The notes below the pieces were generated by a model. That model saw only the letters and a list, made by a program, of their open reading frames with translations, did no database searches and had not been told where the DNA came from. Made by a program: the position numbers and the translations under genes. Source: Chryseobacterium oncorhynchi (GTDB taxonomy: Bacteria > Bacteroidota > Bacteroidia > Flavobacteriales > Weeksellaceae). From it: 64,000 nucleotides of DNA. The DNA lies in the NCBI RefSeq assembly GCF_002899895.1, contig NZ_PPEI02000003.1, positions 558,001 to 622,000 on the forward strand, read 5' to 3'. Below are positions 9,559 to 18,042 of this stretch, in pieces. Every line of letters begins with the position of its first letter. Within the stretch, counting starts at the first letter, position 1.

Positions 9559-10437
9559 ATGCTATTAAACAAAAAAATATCAGTCTGGTATTTCATCCGT
9601 GAAATAAAATCTCAAATTCTGTTTATCGGAATATTCGCTGTAGTCATTGGACTTTTGGATATGCTGCCGTGGTTTCGTAAAATTTCACTTCCTCTGAACA
9701 TTCCTGCGCTTTTAGGAACTGCAGTTTCGTTATTGCTGGCGTTCAGAACGTCCCAATCCTATGAACGATGGTGGGAAGCCAGAACGGTTTGGGGAGCCAT
9801 TGTGAATGATTCCAGAACATTGGTGAGATTGGCCAGTCAATTTTTACCCGAGGGAGATAAAAACATCAGAGCCATTGCAGAAAGGCAGATCATCTGGACT
9901 TATGCCTTGGGAGAATCTTTGAGAAAACTGCCCTTTTCGGATAAAGTTCAAAAATATTTGGATGAAAATAAAATCAGTGCGGTTAATATTCCCAATGCAC
10001 TTCTAGATGCCCACTCCAAACAGTTTAAGGAAATTGCTGCTTCCAAAGGGCTTACAGATTTCCAGCAGATGCAACTGAATGATATGGTCACAAGACTTTG
10101 TGACAGTATGGGAAAATGTGAAAGATTAAAAAATACCGTTTTTCCAAGGTCTTACAGTGTTTTAGTGCATATCCTGATCTATGTGTTTGCTGCTATATTG
10201 CCCTTTGGGTTGGATGATTCACAACTGACGATAGAGATTATGGTTACTTTTCTGATTCCGATCGTGTTTATTATGATAGAAAAAACATCTATCATTATGC
10301 AGGATCCATTCGAAAATGGACCGGTGGATACTCCCATGACTTCTCTTGCGCAGACTATAGAAATCAATATCAGACAAATGATTGGGGAGCAAAATGTTCC
10401 TTTAAAAAAAGAAAATACATCCTATTATGAAATGTAA
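9559..10437 (+). CDS. Bestrophin-family (UPF0187) membrane protein
   Basis: 292 residues, about four membrane segments. Family hallmarks include the basic-aromatic start (KISVWYFIREIKSQI), SYERWWEARTVWG (about residues 72-84) and the DDSQLTIEIMVTF region. Bacterial bestrophins form pentameric ion channels; their physiological ion and role are poorly known. It lies between the RND adaptor and the CDF exporter on the same strand, 14 bases before the latter, so co-expression with metal efflux is likely, perhaps for charge balance (inference). Confidence 0.85.
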   Translation: MLLNKKISVWYFIREIKSQILFIGIFAVVIGLLDMLPWFRKISLPLNIPALLGTAVSLLLAFRTSQSYERWWEARTVWGAIVNDSRTLVRLASQFLPEGDKNIRAIAERQIIWTYALGESLRKLPFSDKVQKYLDENKISAVNIPNALLDAHSKQFKEIAASKGLTDFQQMQLNDMVTRLCDSMGKCERLKNTVFPRSYSVLVHILIYVFAAILPFGLDDSQLTIEIMVTFLIPIVFIMIEKTSIIMQDPFENGPVDTPMTSLAQTIEINIRQMIGEQNVPLKKENTSYYEM

Positions 10438-10451
10438 TTAATCCAGTAGCT

Positions 10452-11351
10452 ATGGAAACCAAAACACAAACACAACTTCCCTCTGCAGGGAGCAGACATA
10501 AAAAAAACCTCCTGATTGTACTATGCCTTAGCGGTACCTATCTCATTGCTGAGGTGATAGGAGGGCTTGTTACCAATAGTCTTGCCTTATTAGCCGATGC
10601 AGCACATATGCTGACGGATGTTGTAGGATTATTGTTGGCATTTATTGCCATAAAAATAGGAGAGAAAAAAGCGGACCCCTCCAGAACCTACGGATATTAC
10701 CGTACAGAAATACTGGCAGCAGTTATTAATGCAGTGGTTCTGTTAGGAATTTCAATATATGTTCTATTTGAAGCATATCGACGTTTTCAGGACCCACCGG
10801 AAGTACAGAGTAAATCTATGCTGATTGTGGCAGGGATAGGACTGTTGGTAAACATTGTCGGAATGATGATCCTAAGAAAAGACTCAGAAGGAAGTTTGAA
10901 CATGAAAGGAGCCTACTTTGAAGTTCTTTCAGATATGTTAACTTCCGTAGGAGTCATGATTGCCGGAATTATTATGCTGACAACAGGCTGGTATTATGCC
11001 GATCCGCTGATTTCTGCAGCCATTGGATTATTAATATTTCCAAGGACGTGGAGACTCTTGAAAGAAGCAATCAACGTATTATTAGAGGGAACCCCAAATG
11101 ATGTAGACATCCATGAGCTACGCAAATCACTGGAGCAGACGCAGGGGGTGAAAAACGTTCATGATCTTCACGTATGGTCTTTAACATCAAGTGTCAATGC
11201 GATGAGTGCACACATTGTGAAAGAAGAAACATATCCCCAGAATCAATTATTGAAAACATTAACAGACCAAACGGTAGAGAACTTTAAAATAAACCATACT
11301 ACTTTTCAGATAGAAGATGATGGTTATGAAGAAAATGAAGTCCATCTGTAA
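10452..11351 (+). CDS. czcD: Cation diffusion facilitator, CzcD/ZitB type
   Basis: 299 residues with six membrane segments (about 20-205) and a cytoplasmic C-terminal domain. The transport site is visible as LLADAAHMLTD in TM2 and DMLTSVGVMIAG in TM5 (HxxxD and DxxxS), the arrangement of zinc/cadmium CDF antiporters. The C-terminal domain has GVKNVHDLHVWSLTS and AHIV, normal for dimerising CDF tails. Catalyses Zn2+/H+ exchange across the inner membrane, feeding periplasmic metal to the RND complex. Seventeen bases separate it from the fur-family gene. Confidence 0.9.
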   Translation: METKTQTQLPSAGSRHKKNLLIVLCLSGTYLIAEVIGGLVTNSLALLADAAHMLTDVVGLLLAFIAIKIGEKKADPSRTYGYYRTEILAAVINAVVLLGISIYVLFEAYRRFQDPPEVQSKSMLIVAGIGLLVNIVGMMILRKDSEGSLNMKGAYFEVLSDMLTSVGVMIAGIIMLTTGWYYADPLISAAIGLLIFPRTWRLLKEAINVLLEGTPNDVDIHELRKSLEQTQGVKNVHDLHVWSLTSSVNAMSAHIVKEETYPQNQLLKTLTDQTVENFKINHTTFQIEDDGYEENEVHL

Positions 11352-11368
11352 ATTTTAAATTGTTGAAA

Positions 11369-11788
11369 ATGAAAAAAGATATAGAAAATAAGCTCATTGA
11401 TAAAAATACCAAACCCACCAGTATGAGGATTCTGGTATACGATTTTCTAAGCTCACAGGACGCAGCAATGTCTCTCTCTGAGATAGAAAATCACTTTGAT
11501 AATGCAGACCGAATTACCATTTACAGAACATTAAAAACCTTTGAAGAAAAAGGAATTGTTCACAGCATACAGGAAAATACAACCACAAAATACAAGTTAT
11601 GCGATGACGATTGTGATGAGAAAACCCATAAGGACTGGCATCTTCATTTCTATTGCAAAATATGCAAGCAAACGACATGTAAAGAGGATATTTCCTTTCC
11701 CGAAAATATTCAGACCAATTTTAGGATTGATGAAATAAGGCTTTTTGCCAAAGGAATATGTGAAAATTGTCTTGAAAGTTTGCAATAG
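11369..11788 (+). CDS. Fur-family metal-responsive regulator
   Basis: 139 residues from the ATG at 11369; the upstream TTG codons at 11360 and 11363 are less likely starts. Winged helix (about 20-85) with ADRITIYRTLKTFEEKGIVHS, then a dimerisation domain with HLHFYCKICKQTTC and a second CxxC (CENC), the structural zinc site of Fur proteins. It lies between a zinc exporter and a P-type metal ATPase, and a palindrome overlaps its stop codon. A zinc-sensing regulator of this block is the best guess; its sensed metal and its mode (repressor or activator) cannot be read from sequence. Confidence 0.85.
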   Translation: MKKDIENKLIDKNTKPTSMRILVYDFLSSQDAAMSLSEIENHFDNADRITIYRTLKTFEEKGIVHSIQENTTTKYKLCDDDCDEKTHKDWHLHFYCKICKQTTCKEDISFPENIQTNFRIDEIRLFAKGICENCLESLQ

Positions 11789-11795
11789 CATTGCA
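11779..11795. promoter_or_regulatory. Palindromic operator candidate before the metal ATPase
   Basis: TGCAATAGCATTGCA (11781-11795) preceded by GAAAGTT is the twin of the site before czcA at 3666-3682. It overlaps the stop codon of the fur-family gene and lies 13 bases before the -7 box at 11809, a position suited to repression or to activation near -33. Confidence 0.6.
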
Positions 11796-11808
11796 TCCGT
11801 CTCACCAT

Positions 11809-11816
11809 TAAATTTG
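11809..11816 (+). promoter_or_regulatory. Bacteroidota -7 box of the metal ATPase
   Basis: TAAATTTG fits TAnnTTTG, 16 bases upstream of the ATG at 11833. Together with the palindrome just upstream it suggests that the ATPase has its own regulated promoter. Confidence 0.5.
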
Positions 11817-11832
11817 TATAAAAATATCAGTT

Positions 11833-13815
11833 ATGGAAAAGTGCTGTAGTACAACCCCAGAAAAAATAGAAAAAAAAGGACACAATCATAATCATTCAGA
11901 GGGAGATGGACATGACCATGACGGCCATGATCATTCACATGATTCCGGAGATCAGACGATGTTTCAGATGTTTCTTCCGGCCATTATATCCTTTGTGATC
12001 TTATTGTTAGGAATCGCTTTTGATAATTATATAAAACCAGCATGGTTTGCAGGTTGGGTAAGGTTGGTGTGGTTCTTGGCAGCCTATATTCCAGTAGGAT
12101 TTCCGGTATTAAAAGATGCTTATAAAAGTATTATTAAAGGAGATGTATTTTCAGAATTTTTTCTGATGAGTATCGCTACCATTGGTGCTTTTGCTATTGG
12201 AGAATATCCTGAAGGAGTTGCAGTAATGCTTTTTTATGCCGTAGGAGAGGTTTTCCAATCTATGGCGGTAACCAGAGCAAAAGGAAATATAAAAGCCTTA
12301 TTGGATCAACGTCCCGATGAGGTAACGATTATGGAAAGTAATCAGCCTAAAACCATTAAAGCCAAAGAAACCAAAGTAGGGAATATTATCCAGTTGAAGC
12401 CTGGAGAAAAACTGGCATTGGACGGGGAATTACTTTCAGATTCCGCATCATTCAATACAGCTGCGCTAACGGGAGAAAGCAAACCGGATACTAAAAATAA
12501 AGGTGAAGTTGTATTGGCAGGGATGATCAATATGAACAGTATAGCCCTTGTTAAGGTAACTACAGCTTATGAAGACAGTAAATTAAGTAAAATATTAGAG
12601 CTGGTTCAGAATGCAACTGCTCAAAAGGCGCCTACAGAACTATTCATTAGAAAATTTGCTAAAGTGTATACGCCAATTGTAGTGCTTCTTGCCATAGGAA
12701 TCTGTTTCTTGCCCTATTTCATTGTAAATGATTATCAGTTCAGAGATTGGTTATACAGAGCATTAATCTTCCTTGTAATTTCTTGCCCTTGTGCCTTGGT
12801 AATTTCCATTCCGTTGGGATATTTCGGAGGAATTGGAGCAGCAAGCAGAAACGGAATTTTATTTAAAGGAAGTAACTTCCTGGACAGCATTGCGGAGATT
12901 CAAAATGTAGTGATGGATAAAACCGGAACGATGACTGAGGGAGTCTTCAAAGTTCAGGAAGTAAGCATAACTTCCGAATTTAATAAAGATGAAATTCTTC
13001 AATTAGTCAATGTACTGGAAAGCAAAAGTACACACCCTGTGGCAACGGCCATTCACAACTATGTAGGAGATATTAATTACTCCATTCCGATGGAAAATGT
13101 AGAGGAAATTGCAGGACATGGATTAAAAGCTACAGTTAATGGAAAAGAACTTTTGGTAGGAAACTTCAAGTTAATGGATAAGTTCAATATCCAATACGAT
13201 ATTAACCATGCTAATATTGTATACACCCTTATCGCGGTAGCTTATGATAAAAAATTTGCGGGATACATCACTATTGCCGACAGTATAAAAGAAGATGCAA
13301 AAGAAACGGTTGATAATCTTCACAAAATGGGAGTAAAAGCCACGATGTTGAGTGGTGATAAAGGAACCGTTGTAAAATATGTTGCAGATCAGCTTGGTAT
13401 CGATAACGCCTTTGGAGACCTTTTACCGGAAGACAAAGTAAATAAGGTTAAAGAAATTAAGGCAAAAAATCAAACAGTGGCCTTTGTGGGAGATGGTGTA
13501 AATGATGCACCTGTAGTTGCTTTAAGTGATGTAGGAATAGCCATGGGTGGCTTAGGAAGTGACGCCACCATTGAAACGGCAGATGTAGTTATTCAGGATG
13601 ATAAACCAAGCAAGATTCCAATGGCTATCAATATTGGAAAGCAAACGAAAAAGATCGTTTGGCAGAATATTATTCTGGCCTTTGCAGTAAAAGCAGTGGT
13701 TTTAGTACTTGGAGCCGGAGGTCTTGCAACCATGTGGGAAGCTGTATTTGCAGATGTTGGAGTAGCATTGTTAGCTATTTTAAATGCGGTAAGAATTCAG
13801 AGAATGAAGTTCTAG
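11833..13815 (+). CDS. Heavy-metal P1B-type ATPase (Zn/Cd/Co) with His-rich N-terminus
   Basis: 660 residues. It lacks the usual N-terminal HMA domain; residues 17-41 form a His/Asp-rich tail (HNHNHSEGDGHDHDGHDHSH) that could bind zinc. Actuator motif TGES (about 215), metal-site CPC in TM6 (C318-P-C320), phosphorylation motif DKTGTMT (D362), HP motif (STHPVA) and hinge GDGVNDAP are all present, so the enzyme looks intact. It exports divalent soft metals from the cytoplasm at the cost of ATP. The CPC motif and neighbours (CzcD, CzcA, Fur-family) favour zinc/cadmium over copper. Confidence 0.92.
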   Translation: MEKCCSTTPEKIEKKGHNHNHSEGDGHDHDGHDHSHDSGDQTMFQMFLPAIISFVILLLGIAFDNYIKPAWFAGWVRLVWFLAAYIPVGFPVLKDAYKSIIKGDVFSEFFLMSIATIGAFAIGEYPEGVAVMLFYAVGEVFQSMAVTRAKGNIKALLDQRPDEVTIMESNQPKTIKAKETKVGNIIQLKPGEKLALDGELLSDSASFNTAALTGESKPDTKNKGEVVLAGMINMNSIALVKVTTAYEDSKLSKILELVQNATAQKAPTELFIRKFAKVYTPIVVLLAIGICFLPYFIVNDYQFRDWLYRALIFLVISCPCALVISIPLGYFGGIGAASRNGILFKGSNFLDSIAEIQNVVMDKTGTMTEGVFKVQEVSITSEFNKDEILQLVNVLESKSTHPVATAIHNYVGDINYSIPMENVEEIAGHGLKATVNGKELLVGNFKLMDKFNIQYDINHANIVYTLIAVAYDKKFAGYITIADSIKEDAKETVDNLHKMGVKATMLSGDKGTVVKYVADQLGIDNAFGDLLPEDKVNKVKEIKAKNQTVAFVGDGVNDAPVVALSDVGIAMGGLGSDATIETADVVIQDDKPSKIPMAINIGKQTKKIVWQNIILAFAVKAVVLVLGAGGLATMWEAVFADVGVALLAILNAVRIQRMKF

Positions 13816-13850
13816 AAAGTAAATAATAAACACAACTAAATTATATTAAT

Positions 13851-13880
13851 AAAGGCTCTGCTGTTTTCAGCAGGGCTTTA
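13851..13880 (+). terminator. Terminator after the metal ATPase
   Basis: Hairpin with arms GGCTCTGCTG / CAGCAGGGCT around TTTT, followed by TTTATATTT. A degenerate inverted copy of the same sequence lies at about 13935-13967. Confidence 0.6.
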
Positions 13881-14324
13881 TATTTGTAACCATCAAACAT
13901 ACAGTATTCAATTGTATCTCGAGTATCCAAAGAAAAGCCCCACTGAAAACCATCAGCAGAGCTTTAACAAGATTAAACTTTTATAAAGAACTAAATGTTT
14001 TTTTTTGATAATACAAGGAAGTCAAATGTTTGTTTCCTATTCTGAATTAAATTCAGAAGCCTTATATTCAAAGTTCGTGATAATATTGACTTGATGACAG
14101 ACACAGTTTTGTCAATTTTATAGGTAACAGCTCGCTAATTGAATTGTACAAAACTTTGGGGAAATTCTTTCATCTCAATAGCGGTCAGCATTAAAAACCC
14201 TTACAAATTCCGGCCTAAAAATATATGCTTGATCACCAAAATCTGCGAGAGATAAAAATTGCAAAACAATAAAAACCATCAATGACATTCATCATAAATA
14301 GGGCATAAAACAATTTCGAAATAG
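13881..14324. other. Intergenic stretch without a gene
   Basis: AT-rich, no ORF with coding character on either strand. The only structure seen is the degenerate inverted copy of the preceding terminator at about 13935-13967. Confidence 0.5.
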
Positions 14325-14332
14325 TATATTTG
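14325..14332 (+). promoter_or_regulatory. Bacteroidota -7 box before the first small Cys protein
   Basis: TATATTTG fits TAnnTTTG, 18 bases before the TTG start at 14351; it probably drives the copper/redox cluster that follows. Confidence 0.5.
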
Positions 14333-14350
14333 TAACACAAAACTGAAGAG

Positions 14351-14713
14351 TTGAAGTTATTTATTTCCATATTTATCATTTTTACGGTTGCAATACGTCC
14401 TGTTTTGCCGCTGGTAAACTACGTGGTAAACTATGATTATATTGTAAATAACCTTTGTGAAAACAGAGAAATTCCTCAGTCTACCTGTAAAGGAAAATGC
14501 TATGTGGAAAAAGAACTGGCTAAAACAGAAAAGCAATCCAATAGTTCACAAACTATAAAGATTGCAGGGCTGGATGTTTTTCTTTCTAATGATATCCTTT
14601 CATTTTCGGATAAAAAAGACCTTGAACAGCTGGTGGAGACTCCAGATTCAGAGTGTCTTGACTTCCATTCTTCAGATTATTTTTTCAGGATATTCCATCC
14701 TCCACTCATTTAA
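14351..14713 (+). CDS. Small membrane-anchored Cys protein, paralogue A (CxGKCY family)
   Basis: 120 residues, TTG start (no ATG is available before the hydrophobic segment). N-terminal membrane segment, then RPVLPLVNYVVNYDYIV and three cysteines: C36, C46 and C50 in CKGKCYVEKELAK. A paralogue at 16637-17008 shares the same spacing of all three Cys and the motifs RPxxPLVxYxVNYxYIV and KCYxxKELAK. Both flank SCO1, a YHS protein and an exported SOD, upstream of MbnP/MbnH. I do not recognise a named family; copper or thiol chemistry in the periplasm is a context-based guess. Confidence 0.65.
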   Translation: MKLFISIFIIFTVAIRPVLPLVNYVVNYDYIVNNLCENREIPQSTCKGKCYVEKELAKTEKQSNSSQTIKIAGLDVFLSNDILSFSDKKDLEQLVETPDSECLDFHSSDYFFRIFHPPLI

Positions 14714-14957
14714 TTTCAAATTAAACTAAGTTTTTAGTTTTTTTTTAACTAACAATGTATTAATCATTTAAATAGGCAGGATAATTTTAAGCTTACTGAA
14801 TCTGATTGAAGTAATTTTAAATAAAATCATTGTGTCTTTTTATGATGTAATCTAATGGACTTCAACAATGATTTTGTTAAAGTTTGGATTTTTTTCATGA
14901 TGCATTGCTTAGTGTTATACCTTTATTCAATAATATTAATTTCAATTTAACATTAAA
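14714..14957. other. Intergenic stretch before the YHS lipoprotein
   Basis: AT-rich with no coding ORF. I see no clear -7 box or hairpin terminator, so the YHS and SCO1 genes may be read from the upstream promoter. Confidence 0.4.
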
Positions 14958-15230
14958 ATGAAATCTCCAATTATTTTGGCGGCATTGCTGTCAATATCAT
15001 TGCTATCCTGTGCAAAAGAACCTCAGGTGAAGCATAAAAACAATATGAGTTCTTCCAAGGAAAATATAAAAAATGTACAGGTAGTGAACGAAGAGGATCC
15101 TATATGTCATATGAAAACGGCTGAATTTTTGAAAGATACTGCAGTATATAAAAATAAGACATACGGTTTCTGCAGTTCTTATTGTAAAGATGAATTCAAG
15201 AAAAATCCTGAAAGTTATGCCCAAAAATAA
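14958..15230 (+). CDS. YHS-domain lipoprotein
   Basis: 90 residues. Lipoprotein signal with lipobox LLSC (about residue 18). The C-terminal half is a YHS domain: DPICHMKTAEF, YKNKTYGFCSSYCKDEF and KNPESYA, with four potential metal-binding Cys (C-x-M, CxxxC). YHS domains occur in copper and heavy-metal proteins. Its 3' end overlaps the SCO1 gene by 14 bases, suggesting translational coupling and a joint role in copper delivery or sensing. Confidence 0.8.
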   Translation: MKSPIILAALLSISLLSCAKEPQVKHKNNMSSSKENIKNVQVVNEEDPICHMKTAEFLKDTAVYKNKTYGFCSSYCKDEFKKNPESYAQK

Positions 15231-15894
15231 ACAGACTAATAACAAGAGTAAGGTCATTATTCCAATTGCAGTTATTGCCTTATTGTTTCTGGGAATAGGA
15301 GTAGGAATGGGATATTTTAAAAAGAATCTGTATACGGTAATGCCGGTTCCTGGTTTTGAACTTACAGACCAAAACAGTAAAAAAATTACGAATAAGGATA
15401 TGCTTGGAAAAGTATATCTGGTAGAGTTTTTCTTTAGCAAATGTCCTACCATATGTCCTGTGATGAATAGCAATATGAAAGCTATTCAAAACCAGATCAG
15501 TGATCCTAATTTTGGAATTATTTCCATTAGTATTGATCCGGAAAATGATACTCCGGAAGCCTTAAAAGAACATGCTCAAAGAATTGGAGCGAAATCTCCG
15601 AACTGGCATTTCCTGACAGGTGACAGAACCTATATCGGTAATCTTGCAGATAAATTCAATATTTATGTGGGAGATAAAGAGGATGAAAGCGAAAGTTTAA
15701 ATCATAGCGGAATGATTGCCTTGGTAGATCAGGAGGGAAATATCCGTTGTAGATACAACAAGGACAATATGCCAATCCTGTATTATTCAGGATTAAATTA
15801 TGAAGATCCGGAGGGGAAGACACCGAAACTAACCGGTAAGTATCACCCCGACAGAGAAATTTTGATAGAAGATATCAAGAAGCTTTTAAAGTAA
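15217..15894 (+). CDS. SCO1/SenC copper chaperone
   Basis: 225 residues from the ATG at 15217, inside the end of the YHS gene (an in-frame ATG at 15190 would add 9 residues). N-terminal membrane anchor (about 13-33), then a thioredoxin fold with the copper site CPTICP (CxxxC) and the distal His in LNHSGMIALVD. SCO proteins deliver copper to the CuA centre of cytochrome oxidase or act as periplasmic thiol reductases. All three copper ligands are present. Neighbours (YHS, SOD, MbnP/MbnH) fit copper and redox handling. Confidence 0.9.
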   Translation: MPKNKQTNNKSKVIIPIAVIALLFLGIGVGMGYFKKNLYTVMPVPGFELTDQNSKKITNKDMLGKVYLVEFFFSKCPTICPVMNSNMKAIQNQISDPNFGIISISIDPENDTPEALKEHAQRIGAKSPNWHFLTGDRTYIGNLADKFNIYVGDKEDESESLNHSGMIALVDQEGNIRCRYNKDNMPILYYSGLNYEDPEGKTPKLTGKYHPDREILIEDIKKLLK

Positions 15895-15957
15895 GTAGCG
15901 GAAGCATAGGGCTTCCATTTAATAAGAATATATTGTTTAACCATACAACAAAATGTT

Positions 15958-16632
15958 ATGAAGATTTTGAAAATTGCTGCTTTAGGAGCAGTATTTGCGG
16001 CCCAGTTTACAATGGCCCAATTTAAGCAGACACCTCTGCCATATGCTTACAATGCATTGGAGGGGTCTATAGATGCCCAAACAATGGAGATCCATTATTC
16101 TAAACATGGAGCAGCTTATGCCGCTAACCTGAATAAAGCCATTACAGGAACACCACAGGAAAAACAAACCTTGATTCAGATTCTTTCTGAAACATCCAAG
16201 TTAAGCCCTGCGGTAAGAAATAATGCAGGCGGACATTATAACCATGAGCTTTTCTGGACCATCCTTACACCAGAGAAAAATAGCCAGCCATCAGCAAAAT
16301 TGACAAAGGCAATTAATGAAACCTTTGGAAGCATGGATGCCTTTAAGGAAAAAATGAGTAAAGCCGGAGCAGATCGTTTCGGGTCAGGATGGGCTTGGCT
16401 TTCTGTGGATAAAACAGGGAAGCTGTTTGTTTCTTCAACGCCAAATCAGGATAATCCTTTAATGGATATTGTAGAAGAGAAAGGAACTCCAATTTTAGGA
16501 ATTGATGTTTGGGAACATGCTTACTACCTGAAGTATCAGAACAAAAGAGCAGACTATCTTTCCGCAATCTGGAATGTATTGAACTGGAAAGAAGTGAGCA
16601 AAAGATATGAAGAAGCTTTAAGCAAAAAATAA
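15958..16632 (+). CDS. sodB: Exported Fe/Mn superoxide dismutase
   Basis: 224 residues. It has an N-terminal signal peptide (to about MAQ, residue 21), unusual for the mostly cytoplasmic Fe/Mn SOD family. Metal ligands are present: His in [12 protein letters not shown], His in [10 protein letters not shown], and Asp/His in [11 protein letters not shown]. The mature part begins like normal SODs ([15 protein letters not shown]). It converts superoxide to peroxide and oxygen, probably in the periplasm. Metal choice (Fe or Mn) is not certain. It precedes the second small Cys paralogue by 4 bases. Confidence 0.9.
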   Translation: MKILKIAALGAVFAAQFTMAQFKQTPLPYAYNALEGSIDAQTMEIHYSKHGAAYAANLNKAITGTPQEKQTLIQILSETSKLSPAVRNNAGGHYNHELFWTILTPEKNSQPSAKLTKAINETFGSMDAFKEKMSKAGADRFGSGWAWLSVDKTGKLFVSSTPNQDNPLMDIVEEKGTPILGIDVWEHAYYLKYQNKRADYLSAIWNVLNWKEVSKRYEEALSKK

Positions 16633-16636
16633 CTTC

Positions 16637-17008
16637 ATGAAAATATTTTACGGCATACTTTTTACCCTTTACATGGTGTTCAGACCTCTGATGCCACTGG
16701 TAGAGTATGCTGTAAATTATAATTATATTGTTGATACCTTGTGTATTAACAAAAGCAAGCCGGAAGTTCACTGTAACGGAAAATGTTACTTGAGTAAGGA
16801 GCTGGCAAAAGCCAATGATAATGCAGAGTCTACACCATTCAGTAAGGTGAAGAATTCAGGACAGAAAATTCTTGATATTTATATTCTTCCTGATATTACA
16901 GAGGTCACTATCACAGAAAAAATCCCATTTTTCAATTTCAATTTTATCTATAAAACAGAGTATTCTTTTCTGTTTCTTAAACACATTTTCAGACCCCCGG
17001 TTTTTTAA
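16637..17008 (+). CDS. Small membrane-anchored Cys protein, paralogue B (CxGKCY family)
   Basis: 123 residues, 4 bases after the SOD stop, so read with it. N-terminal hydrophobic segment, then RPLMPLVEYAVNYNYIV, C36, C46 and C50 (CNGKCYLSKELAK). Same Cys positions and flanking motifs as the product at 14351-14713, so a duplicated family within 2.3 kb; the C-terminal halves diverge apart from a final F-x-PP segment (IFHPPLI / IFRPPVF). No known domain recognised. Confidence 0.7.
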   Translation: MKIFYGILFTLYMVFRPLMPLVEYAVNYNYIVDTLCINKSKPEVHCNGKCYLSKELAKANDNAESTPFSKVKNSGQKILDIYILPDITEVTITEKIPFFNFNFIYKTEYSFLFLKHIFRPPVF

Positions 17009-17027
17009 GTTAAACTATCACTATTCA

Positions 17028-17160
17028 ACCACAAAAGTCACAAAAGCTTATTTAAATTAAAAATCAAAGATTTTTAAAAAAGCTTAAGTGTTCTTATGAT
17101 GCATAAAGCGTATCACTTAAAATAACTTAAGTGTTAGTATTCTTTTGTGCCTTTTGTGGT
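17028..17160. repeat. MITE-like palindromic repeat (133 bp)
   Basis: Terminal inverted repeats of 19 bases, left ACCACAAAAGTCACAAAAG (17028-17046) and right (17142-17160), match in 18 of 19 positions. Inside are shorter inverted CTTAAGTG/CACTTAA motifs. There is no ORF inside. It sits between a small Cys gene and mbnP. The organisation resembles a non-autonomous miniature repeat; no second copy occurs in this window. Confidence 0.6.
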
Positions 17161-17214
17161 AAAAAAAGAATGTTTTTACATTCAAAAATTATAATTCAAC
17201 TTAAAAAATCAACA

Positions 17215-18042
17215 ATGAAAATTTATAAATTTTTATCACTATTCTTTATTGCTATTACTTTATTTTCTTTTTCATCATGCAGCAGCAGGGATGATGATAA
17301 TCCGCAGGATACAACCCCCGGAACTCTTCAGATCAAATTTGAAAACGGATTTAATAATCTTGGGGATATTGTGCTAAACCAAACCGTACAAACCTCTTCT
17401 CAGGGACAAAAACATAATTTTTCAACCTTAAAATACGTCATCAGTAATATTATTCTGATCGATGAAAATGGAAATGAATTCAAATACAACGAAAATAATC
17501 CTGATAAAGGAGCATTTATCATTGATCAGGCAGATGCCGTAGCAGGAATTATTTATTTAAATCTTAATGACATCCCGAAAAATAATTATAAGAAAATAAA
17601 ATTTGGATTGGGAATCAGTCAAAATGCATATCTATTAGGAATGGACGGTCAGGCTGAATTCTGGAACAGAGCCAAGCAAAAAGGGATGTCATGGTCATGG
17701 GCTGCAGGTTATGTCTTTGTAAAATTAGAAGGGAAATACGGAGTAGGTTCGGCAACCACCGAATTTATGAATCATACAGGAAATATGGGGAAAGTCGCGG
17801 AGAACAACACTCCTGATCTGTACAGAGAAATTACATTGAATCTTCCTACAACAGCAAGAGTAAATGGTAAAATAAGACCATCCATTCATATTTTGGCAGA
17901 TTTAAACCAGTTTCTAAGTGGAGATAAGCCTCTTAGCCTTACAGAAGCTAATGCAATGTTGATGGGCTCAAGCCAGCATTTGGTGGATGTTACCAACAAT
18001 CTTACAAAAATGTTTAAGGTAGATCACGTACACAATGACTAA
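17215..18042 (+). CDS. mbnP: MbnP-family copper-associated lipoprotein
   Basis: 275 residues from the ATG at 17215, chosen because it begins a lipoprotein signal (MKIYKFLSLFFIAITLFSF..C, lipobox about residue 22); the longer frame from 17131 runs through the upstream repeat. Motifs include LQIKFENGF, LKYVISNI, NYKKIKFGLGI and MSWSWAAGYVFVKLEG. In MbnP a conserved Trp is converted to kynurenine by its partner MbnH to make a copper site; the Trp-rich segment here (W-S-W) is the place to look. C-terminal VDHVHND is His-rich. It overlaps mbnH by 8 bases. Confidence 0.85.
   Translation: MKIYKFLSLFFIAITLFSFSSCSSRDDDNPQDTTPGTLQIKFENGFNNLGDIVLNQTVQTSSQGQKHNFSTLKYVISNIILIDENGNEFKYNENNPDKGAFIIDQADAVAGIIYLNLNDIPKNNYKKIKFGLGISQNAYLLGMDGQAEFWNRAKQKGMSWSWAAGYVFVKLEGKYGVGSATTEFMNHTGNMGKVAENNTPDLYREITLNLPTTARVNGKIRPSIHILADLNQFLSGDKPLSLTEANAMLMGSSQHLVDVTNNLTKMFKVDHVHND

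Noticed and set aside
13881-14000. Insertion sequence remnant suggested by the inverted copy of the terminator
   Set aside because: The copy is degenerate, with no target duplication or transposase fragment nearby.
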